Source: Clostridia bacterium
GTDB lineage: Bacteria > Bacillota > Clostridia > Oscillospirales > Acutalibacteraceae
Assembly (NCBI GenBank): GCA_900752115.1
Contig: CAADUC010000056.1
Location: forward strand, 1 to 53,910
Reading direction: 5' to 3'
DNA: 53,910 nucleotides
The position numbers and the translations under genes were made by a program. The notes beneath the pieces are model-generated. The model was not told the DNA's origin. It made no database searches and worked only from the letters and a program-made list of their open reading frames with translations. Positions 32,565 to 41,293 of this stretch are shown here, in pieces. Each line of letters begins with the position of its first letter. Position 1 is the stretch's first letter.

Positions 32565-33383
32565 TCAGCCCTCCTCTGCGGCCCGGAGCAGATCGGCCCG
32601 GATCGCCTCATACTGTGCGTCGTTCGGAATCAGGTGGTGCCATTCGGCCTTGTTCTCCATGATGGGGGAGCCTTTGCCCTTGACGGTGTCGAGAATTATC
32701 GCTGTCGGTTTGCCCGGCACGCGTGTCAGGAAAGCTTCTTTCATCGCCGCGTAATCGTGGCCGGAGCAGCCGGCGACGTTCCAGCCGAAGACGGCGTATC
32801 GTGCGCCGAGATCGCCGAGCGGCATGACCTCCTCCGTCGTCCCGCTGATCTGCAGATGATTGCGATCGACGATGGCTGTCAGGTTGTCGAGTTTATACTT
32901 CGCCGCGAACATGACGGCCTCCCAGACGCTGCCTTCCGCCTGCTCGCCGTCGCCCATGAGGGTATAGATGTGGCCGGGCGTTTTGTCCCGCTTTTTGCCG
33001 AGCGCCATGCCGCAGGCTACGGAGAATCCATGCCCAAGCGCGCCCGTAGCCACGTCAATACCCTCAAGTCCGTGCGTTGGGTGCTCGGCGAGCTTAGTGC
33101 CGAACTGCGCATACGTCTGAAGCCGTTCCTTCGGGAAAAAGCCGCAGTCCGCGAGAACGGTGTAAAGCGCCTCGGCGCAATGCCCCTTGCTCAGGATAAA
33201 ATGGTCGGCGTCCGGCGCGTTTTCCTTCCGCTTTTCCACGTCCATGACCTCGTAGAACAGGGTGACGAGGGCGTCCATACACGACATATCGCCGCCGATG
33301 TGTCCGCTTCCTGTGCGGTACACCATCTCCAGAACTTCCAGCCGCCTTTCGTATGCGATCTGTCTGAGTGCTTTTGTGTCCAT
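32565..33383 (-). CDS. Transketolase, N-terminal subunit
   Basis: A 272-residue TPP-binding half. The ThDP motif is LMGDGEQAEGSVWEAVMFAA followed by NLTAIVDRNHLQISG; substrate His residues appear in TGSGHIGGDMS and LSKGHCAEALY. It is first in the operon, with GGAG before the ATG and a strong promoter about 70 bases upstream. The split arrangement is natural for this family and is not a frameshift, because each half has its own ribosome binding site. General pentose-phosphate use remains possible, but the kinase and isomerase partners argue for a dedicated sugar. Confidence 0.93.
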   Translation of the reverse strand: MDTKALRQIAYERRLEVLEMVYRTGSGHIGGDMSCMDALVTLFYEVMDVEKRKENAPDADHFILSKGHCAEALYTVLADCGFFPKERLQTYAQFGTKLAEHPTHGLEGIDVATGALGHGFSVACGMALGKKRDKTPGHIYTLMGDGEQAEGSVWEAVMFAAKYKLDNLTAIVDRNHLQISGTTEEVMPLGDLGARYAVFGWNVAGCSGHDYAAMKEAFLTRVPGKPTAIILDTVKGKGSPIMENKAEWHHLIPNDAQYEAIRADLLRAAEEG

Positions 33384-33458
33384 AAGCCGTCTCCTTTTTT
33401 CAGCGAAGGGGAACCGTGTCCGTCTGCTCGCATAGGTGGGCCCCTTTTTCTGCCTCCC

Positions 33459-33487
33459 ATTATAAATATAATATTATAAAAGATCAA
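33459..33487 (-). promoter_or_regulatory. Promoter of the transketolase-kinase-isomerase operon
   Basis: TTGATC (33487-33482) and TATAAT (33464-33459) with a 17-base spacer on the minus strand. A 22-base perfect palindrome lies just upstream of the -35 element. Confidence 0.7.
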
Positions 33488-33493
33488 TACGTA

Positions 33494-33515
33494 TTTATAT
33501 AAAATTTTATATAAA
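33494..33515. promoter_or_regulatory. 22-bp perfect palindrome upstream of the operon promoter
   Basis: TTTATATAAAA followed by its exact reverse complement, centred at 33504/33505 and 7 bases upstream of the -35 box. It may be an UP-like element or an operator, although it lacks the central CG usual for LacI-family operators. Confidence 0.4.
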
Positions 33516-33925
33516 TATTTTAAATTAAAATTTAGAGAAGATAGAGGCCTTGTTCCGGAGATGAGGAAAAAGATGAGCTCGCTCTTCGGGAAAGACGTAA
33601 GAATTTTCTGGATGGTTTCTGGATGGAAAGAAGGATTCCTCTGTGTGGTTCTTCGTCCGGAAGTGTGTGAGAATAGCATAAAAACGCGTTGTGAAGGGAG
33701 AAGCTGAATAAGATGAACCAAGTGAAAGCCTTCTTTGAATTCTCTCTCTCTTCTATCCGCCCGTATCGCGGAAATCCGGTCGGTAAATGTTTAAAGTCTC
33801 AATAAAATGTCCCGAACCTCTGGTTTTTGATTTGCAAACAAAAAGGATACATGTACGGCCTAATGGTGAAAACAAAATATGATTTAAAATGTTATAAATA
33901 GTTTTATTAAAATTTCCGCTTGAAC
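33516..33925. other. Intergenic region between divergent sugar operons
   Basis: No gene identified. It is AT-rich with a short direct repeat (TTCTGGATGG-like, about 33605-33625). Ribosome-binding-like GGGAG near 33696 is not followed by a convincing frame. It carries the upstream region of the LacI gene. Confidence 0.45.
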
Positions 33926-33954
33926 TTTACAAGGCGTTTTTTTCATGCTAAGAT
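33926..33954 (+). promoter_or_regulatory. Promoter of the LacI-family gene
   Basis: TTTACA (33926-33931) and TAAGAT (33949-33954) with a 17-base spacer; predicted start about 45 bases before the ATG. Confidence 0.6.
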
Positions 33955-34005
33955 GAGGCTGTGTGAATGTGCTGTGTCAGAGCACAGGCAAAGGGGGACT
34001 GATGG

Positions 34006-35013
34006 ATGAAACCAGGTTTGCGTGAAATCAGCGAGGCCACCGGTTTTTGTACCGCCACCGTGTCCAACGCCCTGAATCGAAAAAAGGGCGTGAATCCGGA
34101 GACGGCGGCGCAGATTTTCGCAGCGGCAAAACGACTCGGATATTTTTCCAAAGCGAAGCTTGAGGCGGTGCGTTTTGTACAGTACAAAAGCAGCGGTCTT
34201 GTTGTGACGGACACGCCCTTTTTCGCCGCGCTCGCGCACGGTATTGAGCAGGAGTGCCGTGCCCTCGGACTGGAAGCCATTCTCACGACGATCAGCCGGT
34301 CGGAGCCCGATTTTGACGATCGACTCGGGCAGCTTCTCGGAGACGCGTCTTGCGGTGTCATCCTGCTGGCGACGGAGGCCTCAGAGGAAGAGATGAAGCT
34401 CTTTGCACAGGCGATCGCTCCGCTTTTGATCCTCGATAATTGGCCGGAAAGCTCTTCCTCGAGCGCTCTTTTGATCAGCAACACGGACAGTGCCTGCCAC
34501 GCCGTTGAGCATCTGATCGAAAAGGGGCACAGGGAGATCGGCTACCTCAGGAGCGATGTGCGCATTAAAAACTTCTTTTACCGGCAGGAGGGCTACCGGC
34601 GCGCGCTGGCTCTGCACGGCCTCGTGCCGCAGGAGCATTTCGAGGTCCCCCTTCCGCCGGATACCGCCGGAGCATGGGCGGCCATGAACGCGTGGCTTGC
34701 GGCAAAACCGGAGCTTCCCACCGCTTTTTTTGCGGACAACGACAACATTGCCCTCGGCGCGCTGAAGGCGTTTGAGGAGAATGGTATCCGCGTCCCGGAG
34801 GATGTCTCCGTTGTCGGCTTCGACGATATGCCGTTCGCTGAGTTTTCCACCCCGCCTCTGACCACCGTGCGCGTCGCCAAGGAGGAGATGGGCCGTCTTG
34901 CCGTACGGATTCTTGTGGGCCGCGCGCACGCGGAGTTGTCCTCCGCCACGAAGACGCAGATCTGCACCACGCTGGTGGAGCGCGGCAGCGTCTGCCCGCC
35001 GCGCTGCGGGTAA
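34006..35013 (+). CDS. LacI-family transcriptional regulator
   Basis: A 335-residue repressor. The N-terminal HTH is LREISEATGFCTATVSNALN with the hinge helix near ETAAQIFAAAKRLGYFSKAK. The sugar-binding domain has VEHLIEKGHREIGYL, FADNDNIALGALKAFEENG and VVGFDDMPFAEFSTPPLTTV. GGGGGACTG precedes the ATG; a nearby ATG at 34003 is out of frame. It lies between the divergent transketolase operon and the glycoside hydrolase, so it is the natural regulator of one or both, sensing the sugar they release (inference). Confidence 0.94.
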   Translation: MKPGLREISEATGFCTATVSNALNRKKGVNPETAAQIFAAAKRLGYFSKAKLEAVRFVQYKSSGLVVTDTPFFAALAHGIEQECRALGLEAILTTISRSEPDFDDRLGQLLGDASCGVILLATEASEEEMKLFAQAIAPLLILDNWPESSSSSALLISNTDSACHAVEHLIEKGHREIGYLRSDVRIKNFFYRQEGYRRALALHGLVPQEHFEVPLPPDTAGAWAAMNAWLAAKPELPTAFFADNDNIALGALKAFEENGIRVPEDVSVVGFDDMPFAEFSTPPLTTVRVAKEEMGRLAVRILVGRAHAELSSATKTQICTTLVERGSVCPPRCG

Positions 35014-35114
35014 AGAACGTCTGCCGGATAGGTAAGGAGTGCCTGTCCGGCATTCGTAAAAGGGGTTTTCAGGTGTCCAACGGAGCCTTTTTATGATTGA
35101 GGGAGGAAACATAA

Positions 35115-36626
35115 ATGCTGACCTATCCAAAGACCGCAGAGCGCTGGGGCGTCTTTGAGGCGTCCCTGCCGGGCAAAACGGAGGGAAATCCCTTCACCGA
35201 TTACACAATGGAAGCTACATTCGTATCCCGGGGAGAGACGGTGCACGTTAACGGTTTCTATGACGGGGACGGTATGTACCGTGTCCGCTTCATGCCGTCC
35301 TTCCCTGGGGAGTATACCTTTACCGTCTCGGGAAGCTTTTCCGACGAGGGGGAACAGGCCGGTTTGTTCACCGTTCTGCCCGCCTCCGCGGGCAACCATG
35401 GTCCGGTAAGGGCGAGGGGGTTCCATTTCGAGTACGAGGACGGCACGCCGTACTATCCCATGGGAACGACGGCGTACGTGTGGGAGCTGCAAAGAGAGGA
35501 ACTGCGCCGCGGGACGCTTGAAGAACTTGCAAAGGGGTACTTCAACAAGATCCGCTTCTGCGTATTTCCGAAGCATTATCTCTATAATCTTCATGACCCC
35601 GTCTCTTTCCCGTATGAGGGTACGCCCTGCAAAATCGATCCCAACGACAGGGAACTCGGTTTCCGCATGGAGGTGCAGCCGGGGAACGACTGGGACTTCA
35701 CGCGTCCGAACCCTGCTCACTTCCGTTTGGTGGAGGAGTCCATCCGCGCGCTCGGGGCGATCGGCGTTGAGGCCGATCTGATTGTGATGCATCCGTATGA
35801 CCGCTGGGGCTTTTCCCACATGTCGGCGGAGCAGGATGACCTGTACTGGCGCTATGTGATTGCCCGCTTTGCCGCTTTCCGCAATGTCTGGTGGAGCCTC
35901 GCGAATGAGTATGATATCCTCGCTGACAAGACGATTGCCGACTGGGAACGTTACGCGCAGATTCTCGTCGACGAGGATCCGTACCGTCATCTCCGCAGCG
36001 TCCATAACTGCCTGACGATGTATGATTATACCAGGCCGTGGATTACCCACTGTTCCATCCAGCGCACGGATCTCTACAAATGCGCCGAGTATACCGACGA
36101 CTACCGTACCCGCTACGGCAAACCGGTTGTGCTCGATGAAATTGCCTACGAGGGCGACATTGATCAGGGCTGGGGCAACATCAGCGGGCAGGAGCTGGTC
36201 CGCCGCTTCTGGGAGGCCGCACTGCGCGGCGGCTACGCGACGCACGGTGAAACCTTCGACCGGGGCGACAATGTCCTCTGGTGGAGCCACGGCGGAAAAC
36301 TGCACGGCGAGAGTCCGGCGCGCATCCGTTTTTTGCGGCAGATTCTTGAGCAGACGCCGGGAGCCGGTCTGCGCCGTATGAACGGCCAGTGGGACGAGCT
36401 TGCCGCGACGGTTGACACAATGGGCGACAGCGGCTATTATCTTTATTATTACGGCTTCCTGCGTCCCAGCCGCCGAACGTTCTCTTTTCCGGAGAATGTG
36501 AAGCTTGAGGCAGAGATCATCGATACCTGGAATATGACTGTCACCCCTGCCGGGACGCATACGGGCCGCTTCACGCTCGAGCTGCCGCGCCGGGAGTATA
36601 TGGCTGTCCGTCTGCGCCGCGTCTGA
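35115..36626 (+). CDS. Clan GH-A-like glycoside hydrolase (DUF5060/DUF4038-type), candidate apiosidase
   Basis: A 503-residue protein without signal peptide, so probably cytoplasmic. Residues 1-90 form a beta-sandwich of the DUF5060 kind (FTDYTMEATFVSRG, MYRVRFMPSFPGEYTFTVSG). Residues 100-420 form a (beta/alpha)8 barrel of the DUF4038/GH140 kind (YPMGTTAYVW, KIRFCVFPKHY). The acid/base is likely E265 in WWSLANEYDI and the nucleophile E342 in VLDEIAYEG. A C-terminal beta domain (420-503) ends it. GH140 includes the rhamnogalacturonan-II apiosidase. The adjacent transketolase/kinase/isomerase set would consume apiose. The ATG has GGGAGG upstream. Other related barrels act on different glycosides, so specificity is an inference. 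Confidence 0.82.
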   Translation: MLTYPKTAERWGVFEASLPGKTEGNPFTDYTMEATFVSRGETVHVNGFYDGDGMYRVRFMPSFPGEYTFTVSGSFSDEGEQAGLFTVLPASAGNHGPVRARGFHFEYEDGTPYYPMGTTAYVWELQREELRRGTLEELAKGYFNKIRFCVFPKHYLYNLHDPVSFPYEGTPCKIDPNDRELGFRMEVQPGNDWDFTRPNPAHFRLVEESIRALGAIGVEADLIVMHPYDRWGFSHMSAEQDDLYWRYVIARFAAFRNVWWSLANEYDILADKTIADWERYAQILVDEDPYRHLRSVHNCLTMYDYTRPWITHCSIQRTDLYKCAEYTDDYRTRYGKPVVLDEIAYEGDIDQGWGNISGQELVRRFWEAALRGGYATHGETFDRGDNVLWWSHGGKLHGESPARIRFLRQILEQTPGAGLRRMNGQWDELAATVDTMGDSGYYLYYYGFLRPSRRTFSFPENVKLEAEIIDTWNMTVTPAGTHTGRFTLELPRREYMAVRLRRV

Positions 36627-36642
36627 GACGGATTCAGTTCGC

Positions 36643-36668
36643 CCGGCGCACGAGAATGGGTGCGCCGG
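36643..36668. repeat. Perfect 9-bp hairpin after the hydrolase gene
   Basis: CCGGCGCAC (36643-36651) pairs with GTGCGCCGG (36660-36668) over an 8-base loop. It lies 17 bases after the stop and directly before the main terminator. Confidence 0.5.
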
Positions 36669-36671
36669 AGG

Positions 36672-36726
36672 GAAGCGTCCCGGTGGTTCCCGCCGCGAAG
36701 CGGGGGCCGGGGCGCTTCTGTTTTTT
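36672..36726 (+). terminator. Terminator of the glycoside hydrolase gene
   Basis: GAAGCG...CCCGC pairs with GCGGG...CGCTTC and is followed by TTTTTT (36721-36726). The stem is long and GC-rich. Confidence 0.75.
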
Positions 36727-36832
36727 GAAAGGAGCTTTGCCTTTTTCTTTCCACCGCGGGAATGGAAAGGGTGGAAAACCGGAAGGCGGAGCAATGCTTG
36801 GATAAAATCCGAAAAAGGGAGGAACAGTAACG

Positions 36833-37804
36833 ATGAAGGAAAAACAGCTGCATCGGGATCTTTTGCCCGTGACGCCCGTCTGCCTCGGAACGGCGCAATT
36901 TGGAACTTCGCTGAGTGAGAAACAGGCAGGGGATATTCTTGACGCGTATACAGGCAGCGGCGGTAATTTTCTCGATACGGCCAACTGCTACGGCCGCTGG
37001 CTGCCGCACGGAGAAAACGTCAGCGAGCAAATCCTGGGGCAATGGCTGCGCCGTCACGGCGGAAGGCACAGTCTTGTGATCTCCACCAAGGGAGGTCACC
37101 CGCCGTTTGACGCGATGACGAAAAGCCGTCTGCATGAAAACGAGCTGCGGCACGATCTTGAGAGCAGTCTTACTGCGCTCGGCACGGACTACGTGGATTT
37201 CTACTGGCTCCACCGCGACGACATTTCTATCCCGGTGGGGGAGCTCGTCGAGCGGCTCGAAGGATTCCGCCGCGAGGGAAAGCTCCTCGCCTACGGCGTT
37301 TCAAATTGGTCGGCTGCCCGTGTGCGCGAAGCGGCCGACTACGCCGCTTCCCACGGCTGCAGGGGCTTTGGCGGCGTGCAGAATCAGTGGAGCCTGGCCC
37401 GCGTCGTGCCGGAGCGCATCGCTGATCGGACGCTTGTCTGTATGGATGAGGCGCTGTACAAGCTGCTGTGCGAGCGTGAGGATTCGCTGTGTACGCTTGC
37501 TTTCTCCGCGATGGGGAAAGGTTATTTTACAAAAGCCGCGGCCGGGACGCTGCGGGAGGGCGCGCTCATGGAGTACCGCTGTGCGCTCAACGAGCGGCGG
37601 CTTGAGGCACTGCGGCGTCTTTCCGAAGACAGACACGTGCCGATTGCCTCGCTTGTTCTCGCGTGGATGAGCGCCAAGCCGTTTGCTGCTGTCCCGATCG
37701 CCGCCGTGTCCTCTGCTGCCCAGCTCGGGGATTTGGCTGCGGCCTTCGATCTCTCCCTGAATCCGGAGGAAGTTTCCCTCCTCGACGCCGGGGAGGAATA
37801 CTAA
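36833..37804 (+). CDS. Aldo/keto reductase
   Basis: A 323-residue AKR barrel. The catalytic tetrad is visible: Asp in NFLDTANCYGR with Tyr, Lys in VISTKGGHP, and His in YWLHRDDISIP. The NADP end motif is FAAVPIAAVSSAAQL. It resembles the YajO/Tas/L-glyceraldehyde-3-phosphate reductase group. GGGAGG precedes the ATG. It has its own transcript start region after a terminator but sits directly after the candidate apiosidase. A role in sugar aldehyde reduction or sugar 3-oxidation chemistry is possible; no substrate can be assigned. It ends 23 bases before gatC. Confidence 0.93.
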   Translation: MKEKQLHRDLLPVTPVCLGTAQFGTSLSEKQAGDILDAYTGSGGNFLDTANCYGRWLPHGENVSEQILGQWLRRHGGRHSLVISTKGGHPPFDAMTKSRLHENELRHDLESSLTALGTDYVDFYWLHRDDISIPVGELVERLEGFRREGKLLAYGVSNWSAARVREAADYAASHGCRGFGGVQNQWSLARVVPERIADRTLVCMDEALYKLLCEREDSLCTLAFSAMGKGYFTKAAAGTLREGALMEYRCALNERRLEALRRLSEDRHVPIASLVLAWMSAKPFAAVPIAAVSSAAQLGDLAAAFDLSLNPEEVSLLDAGEEY

Positions 37805-37827
37805 GTCGGACAGAACAGGGGGATACG

Positions 37828-38106
37828 ATGGAATTTTCTATCAATGAAATCGCGCAGCTTGCAAACCTGCGGCTCACGCAGGAGGAAGAGGAGGAGCTGC
37901 GCGGCGATCTGGAGTCGTTTCTGCGCCTTGCCGCACAGATGAAGGAACCCGGAAACAGAGAGCAGGAAGCGGAATTGCCGCCTGTTTTGCGGGAAGACCG
38001 CGTTTTCTCCTCGCTGACACGGGAAGAGACGCTTCGGAACGCTCCTGAGTCGCGGGACGGCTTTTTCGTCCTGCCGCGTGCGATAGGAGGCGGGAGTCAT
38101 GCATGA
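37828..38106 (+). CDS. gatC: Asp/Glu-tRNA amidotransferase subunit C
   Basis: A 92-residue GatC, the small wrapping subunit of the GatCAB complex that converts Glu-tRNA(Gln) and Asp-tRNA(Asn) to their amides. It begins MEFSINEIAQLANLRLTQEE as usual and ends SRDGFFVLPRAIGG. Start at 37828 is supported by AGGGGGA and by homology; the open frame runs further upstream without similarity. It overlaps gatA by 8 bases. Confidence 0.93.
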   Translation: MEFSINEIAQLANLRLTQEEEEELRGDLESFLRLAAQMKEPGNREQEAELPPVLREDRVFSSLTREETLRNAPESRDGFFVLPRAIGGGSHA

Positions 38107-39529
38107 GGGGCTGCCCGAGAGCGCAGGGGCGCTCTCCCGTGCGCTGCGCCGCCGTGAGCTTTCCGCCCGGGAGGCGGCGCTTGCCTGCCTGTCCCGCATC
38201 GAGGAGCGCGAGGGTACGCTCCGCGCATTCCTGACGGTTACGCGGGAGGAGGCGCTCGCCGCGGCGCAGCGCGTTGACGACCGTCTGGCTGCGGGAGAGG
38301 AATTGCCGCCGCTCTCCGGAATTCCGATGGCGGTGAAGGATAATCTCTGTACGAAGGGCGTGCGTACCACCTGCGGATCACGGATGCTTGAGCATTTTGT
38401 CTCTCCGTACGATGCGACGGCCGTTGCCCGGCTGCGGGAGGCGGGAAGCGTTCTGCTCGGCAAGACGAACCTCGACGAGTTTGCCATGGGCTGTGACACA
38501 GGCACGTCCGCTTTCGGCCCGACGGCCAATCCCGTGGATCCGTCGCGCGTGCCGGGCGGCAGCTCCGGCGGGTCAGCGGCTGCCGTTGCGGCGGGGGAAG
38601 CCTTCTTTGCCCTCGGGAGCGATACCGGCGGCTCGGTGCGTCAGCCTGCGGCGCTGTGCGGCGTTGTTGGCCTGCGCCCGACCTACGGGAGAATTTCGAG
38701 ATATGGCCTGACAGGCTTTGCGCCTTCTCTCGATCAGATCGGTCTTCTGACGCGCACGGTAGAGGACTGCGCCGTCCTGTTGGAAACAGTCGCGGGCTTT
38801 GATCCGCACGATGCGACGAGTGCCCGCCTTTCCCCGGATGGTTTGGCGCGGGCCGTTGGGGAAGGAGTGCGCGGCTTTTCGGTTGCTCTTGTGCGCGAGA
38901 GCGAGGAGGAGGCCTCTCCCGGCGTACGTCGGGAGCTTCTGCGCGCTGTCCGCTGTCTGGAATCGCACGGTGCGCGGGTGGACGAACTTTCTCTGCCGTT
39001 TCTGAGGGATATGCTGCCGGCCTATCATATTTTATCGGCTGCGGAAGCTTCCTCCAATCTTGCGCGTTTTGACGGTGTGCGGTATGGTTTCCGTGCACCG
39101 GATGCGGAAAACTGGCAGGAACTGATTTGTGAGAGCCGGAGCCGCGGCTTTGGTCTTGAGGTCAAGCGGCGGATATTGCTCGGGACGTTTGTCCTCACGA
39201 AGGAGCGGTATGAAGAATGCTACGGCAGGGCGAGCCGCATTCGTGCTGCGACGTCCGCAGCCCTGCGGGAGGCCCTTGAGCGTTTTGACCTGCTGCTTCT
39301 GCCTGCCTCTCCGGAAATCGCGTGGAGGCGCGGTGAAAAGCGCGATCCAATTTCTCTGTACCGCAGCGACCTTTTCACGGTCCCCGCAAGCATCGCGGGG
39401 TTGCCGGCTGTTTCCGTCCCCTTCGGTACAGAGAAGGGACTTCCGGTCGGAATGCAGTTCGTGGGCCGTGCGTTTGGGGAAGACATGCTTCTGCGCGCTG
39501 CCCGCGTACTGGAGGAGGAGAACGCATGA
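38099..39529 (+). CDS. gatA: Asp/Glu-tRNA amidotransferase subunit A
   Basis: A 476-residue amidase-signature enzyme that releases ammonia from glutamine. The Ser-cisSer-Lys triad is in MAVKDNLCTKG (Lys), PGGSSGGSAAAVAAG and SDTGGSVRQPAALCG (Ser). The start overlaps gatC and the end overlaps gatB by 4 bases, so the three subunits are translationally coupled. Confidence 0.97.
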   Translation: MHEGLPESAGALSRALRRRELSAREAALACLSRIEEREGTLRAFLTVTREEALAAAQRVDDRLAAGEELPPLSGIPMAVKDNLCTKGVRTTCGSRMLEHFVSPYDATAVARLREAGSVLLGKTNLDEFAMGCDTGTSAFGPTANPVDPSRVPGGSSGGSAAAVAAGEAFFALGSDTGGSVRQPAALCGVVGLRPTYGRISRYGLTGFAPSLDQIGLLTRTVEDCAVLLETVAGFDPHDATSARLSPDGLARAVGEGVRGFSVALVRESEEEASPGVRRELLRAVRCLESHGARVDELSLPFLRDMLPAYHILSAAEASSNLARFDGVRYGFRAPDAENWQELICESRSRGFGLEVKRRILLGTFVLTKERYEECYGRASRIRAATSAALREALERFDLLLLPASPEIAWRRGEKRDPISLYRSDLFTVPASIAGLPAVSVPFGTEKGLPVGMQFVGRAFGEDMLLRAARVLEEENA

Positions 39530-40938
39530 GCACACGCTATGAAACGGTTATCGGCCTTGAGACGCATATTGAGCTCAAAACGGAGACGAAGGCCTTCTGC
39601 TCCTGCTCCGTCGTGTTCGGCGCAGAGCCGAATACGCACTGCTGTCCGGTTTGTACCGGGATGCCGGGGGCGATTCCCGTTCTCAACGAGAGAGCGGTTG
39701 AGTACGCCGTCAAGGCGGGGCTGCTGCTGCACTGCCATGTTTCCCTGTGGTCTCGGATGGATCGGAAAAATTACTACTATCCCGATCTGCCGAAGGCGTA
39801 CCAGATTTCCCAGTACGACCACCCGATCTGCACGGATGGCTGGCTTGACATTCCCGCTGCCGGCGGGACGAAGCGCATCCGCATTGAGCGGCTGCATCTG
39901 GAGGAGGACGCCGGAAAGCTGATGCACGGGGAGGGGGGGACGCTGCTCGACTGCAACCGCTGCGGCGTGCCCCTCATCGAGATTGTGACGAAGCCTGATT
40001 TCCGCAGCGCGGCTGAAGTGACAGCCTATTTGCAGGAGCTGCGCGAACGGATTCGCTTCGCCGGGCTGTCCGACTGCAAAATGAACGAGGGCTCTTTGCG
40101 CTGCGACGTCAATCTCTCTCTTCGTCCCGCCGGTTCCGAGCGCCTCGGTGAGCGGGCCGAGCTCAAAAATCTGAACAGCTTCCAGTTTGCCGCGAAGGCG
40201 ATCGCATACGAGGAGGAACGGCAGGCTGCCGTTCTCGACGCGGGCGGGACGCTCTTCGCCGAGACGCGCGGCTTTGACGAGAAGACGGGACAAACGTTTC
40301 CGATGCGCCCGAAGGAGACGCAGGAGGACTACCGTTTCTTTCCGGAGCCGGATCTGCCGCCGATTGTCCTCTCTCCCGAGACGGTGGCCCGCTGGGAAAG
40401 CGAGCTGCCGGAGCTTCCTGCTGCCCGCCGCGCACGGTATCTCGATCAGTACGGCGTAAACCGGGAGACGGCTGAACTGCTGACCATGTCGCGTGCCGTC
40501 TCCGACGCGTTTGAGGAAGCGGCTGCGCTTACACGGTATCCGCGTCAGCTTGCCACGCTGCTTGCCTCAGACCCGGATCGTCTGGAGGAGGAAGCGATCC
40601 CCGTCTCCGTTCCGCATCTTGCCGCCCTCGCCGATCTCGCGGGGGAGAAGACGATCGGCACCGGCACAGCGCGGGAGCTGCTCGCGCTGCTTTGGCGGGA
40701 GGATCAGGATCCGCGCGAGGCCGTTGCCCGCCTCGGTCTCGGCAAGGTGACCGATCGGGACGCGCTCGCGGATCTTGCCCGTGAGGTGATTGCTGACTGT
40801 CCGCGCGCGGCGGCGGATTTCCGTGCCGGAAAGACCGCTGCCCTGCAGGCTCTGCTCGGCCAGATGATGCGCCGTACGCAGGGGCGGGCAGATCCCTCCC
40901 TCGCGCGCGAAGCTTTGCTTAGCCTGCTTTTATTGTGA
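39526..40938 (+). CDS. gatB: Asp/Glu-tRNA amidotransferase subunit B
   Basis: A 470-residue kinase/transamidase subunit. It begins YETVIGLETHIELKTETKAF, has the zinc cysteines FCSCS and HCCPVCTGMPG, the RCGVPLIEIVTKPDFRS motif and the C-terminal YqeY-like tail (FRAGKTAALQALLGQMMR). Full length. It completes a single gatCAB operon. The window contains no glnS or asnS, consistent with reliance on the indirect pathway. Confidence 0.97.
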   Translation: MSTRYETVIGLETHIELKTETKAFCSCSVVFGAEPNTHCCPVCTGMPGAIPVLNERAVEYAVKAGLLLHCHVSLWSRMDRKNYYYPDLPKAYQISQYDHPICTDGWLDIPAAGGTKRIRIERLHLEEDAGKLMHGEGGTLLDCNRCGVPLIEIVTKPDFRSAAEVTAYLQELRERIRFAGLSDCKMNEGSLRCDVNLSLRPAGSERLGERAELKNLNSFQFAAKAIAYEEERQAAVLDAGGTLFAETRGFDEKTGQTFPMRPKETQEDYRFFPEPDLPPIVLSPETVARWESELPELPAARRARYLDQYGVNRETAELLTMSRAVSDAFEEAAALTRYPRQLATLLASDPDRLEEEAIPVSVPHLAALADLAGEKTIGTGTARELLALLWREDQDPREAVARLGLGKVTDRDALADLAREVIADCPRAAADFRAGKTAALQALLGQMMRRTQGRADPSLAREALLSLLLL

Positions 40939-41014
40939 GAATAATTGCCGAAGGATAAAGTGAAGTTTTCGCCTGCTTTTTCACAAAAGAGCTTCGCTGT
41001 TTTCGATAAACTGA

Positions 41015-41050
41015 AACGCCCGCATGGCTTCTTGTGGCCATGCGGGCGTT
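41015..41050 (+). terminator. Hairpin after gatB
   Basis: A perfect 14-bp inverted repeat, AACGCCCGCATGGC (41015-41028) with its complement (41037-41050). Only a short T-rich tail follows, so termination is probable but not classical. Confidence 0.6.
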
Positions 41051-41157
41051 CCTGCAGCTATAAGGAATAAAATTGTGATAATAGCCGAAGCCGGATATAA
41101 CAACCGATCGTTGAAATGAAAATTGGAGCATAAATGGTGGGTTTGTTCTCATCGAAT

Positions 41158-41181
41158 AAAACATGCGCCGCATGTTTTTTC
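41158..41181. terminator. Bidirectional hairpin between gatB and the hydrolase gene
   Basis: AAAACATG (41158-41165) pairs with CATGTTTT (41171-41178) with CGCCG as loop and T-runs in both directions. It can end transcripts from gatB and from the minus-strand hydrolase gene. The rest of 40939-41293 has no gene. Confidence 0.6.
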
Positions 41182-41293
41182 GTTCGCATGAAACAAGTGT
41201 AACGCTTCCATTTCTCTGAATTTGAGCCGGACAGAGGAGAAGCAATTCTCTGTTTGAGGGAACTGTTGGTTGTGATTAAATTCTCCAGAGCTG

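Noticed and set aside
31611..33383. A transketolase broken by a frameshift
   Set aside because: Each half has its own ribosome binding site and start, they are separated by 3 bases, and split transketolases of these sizes are a known natural form.
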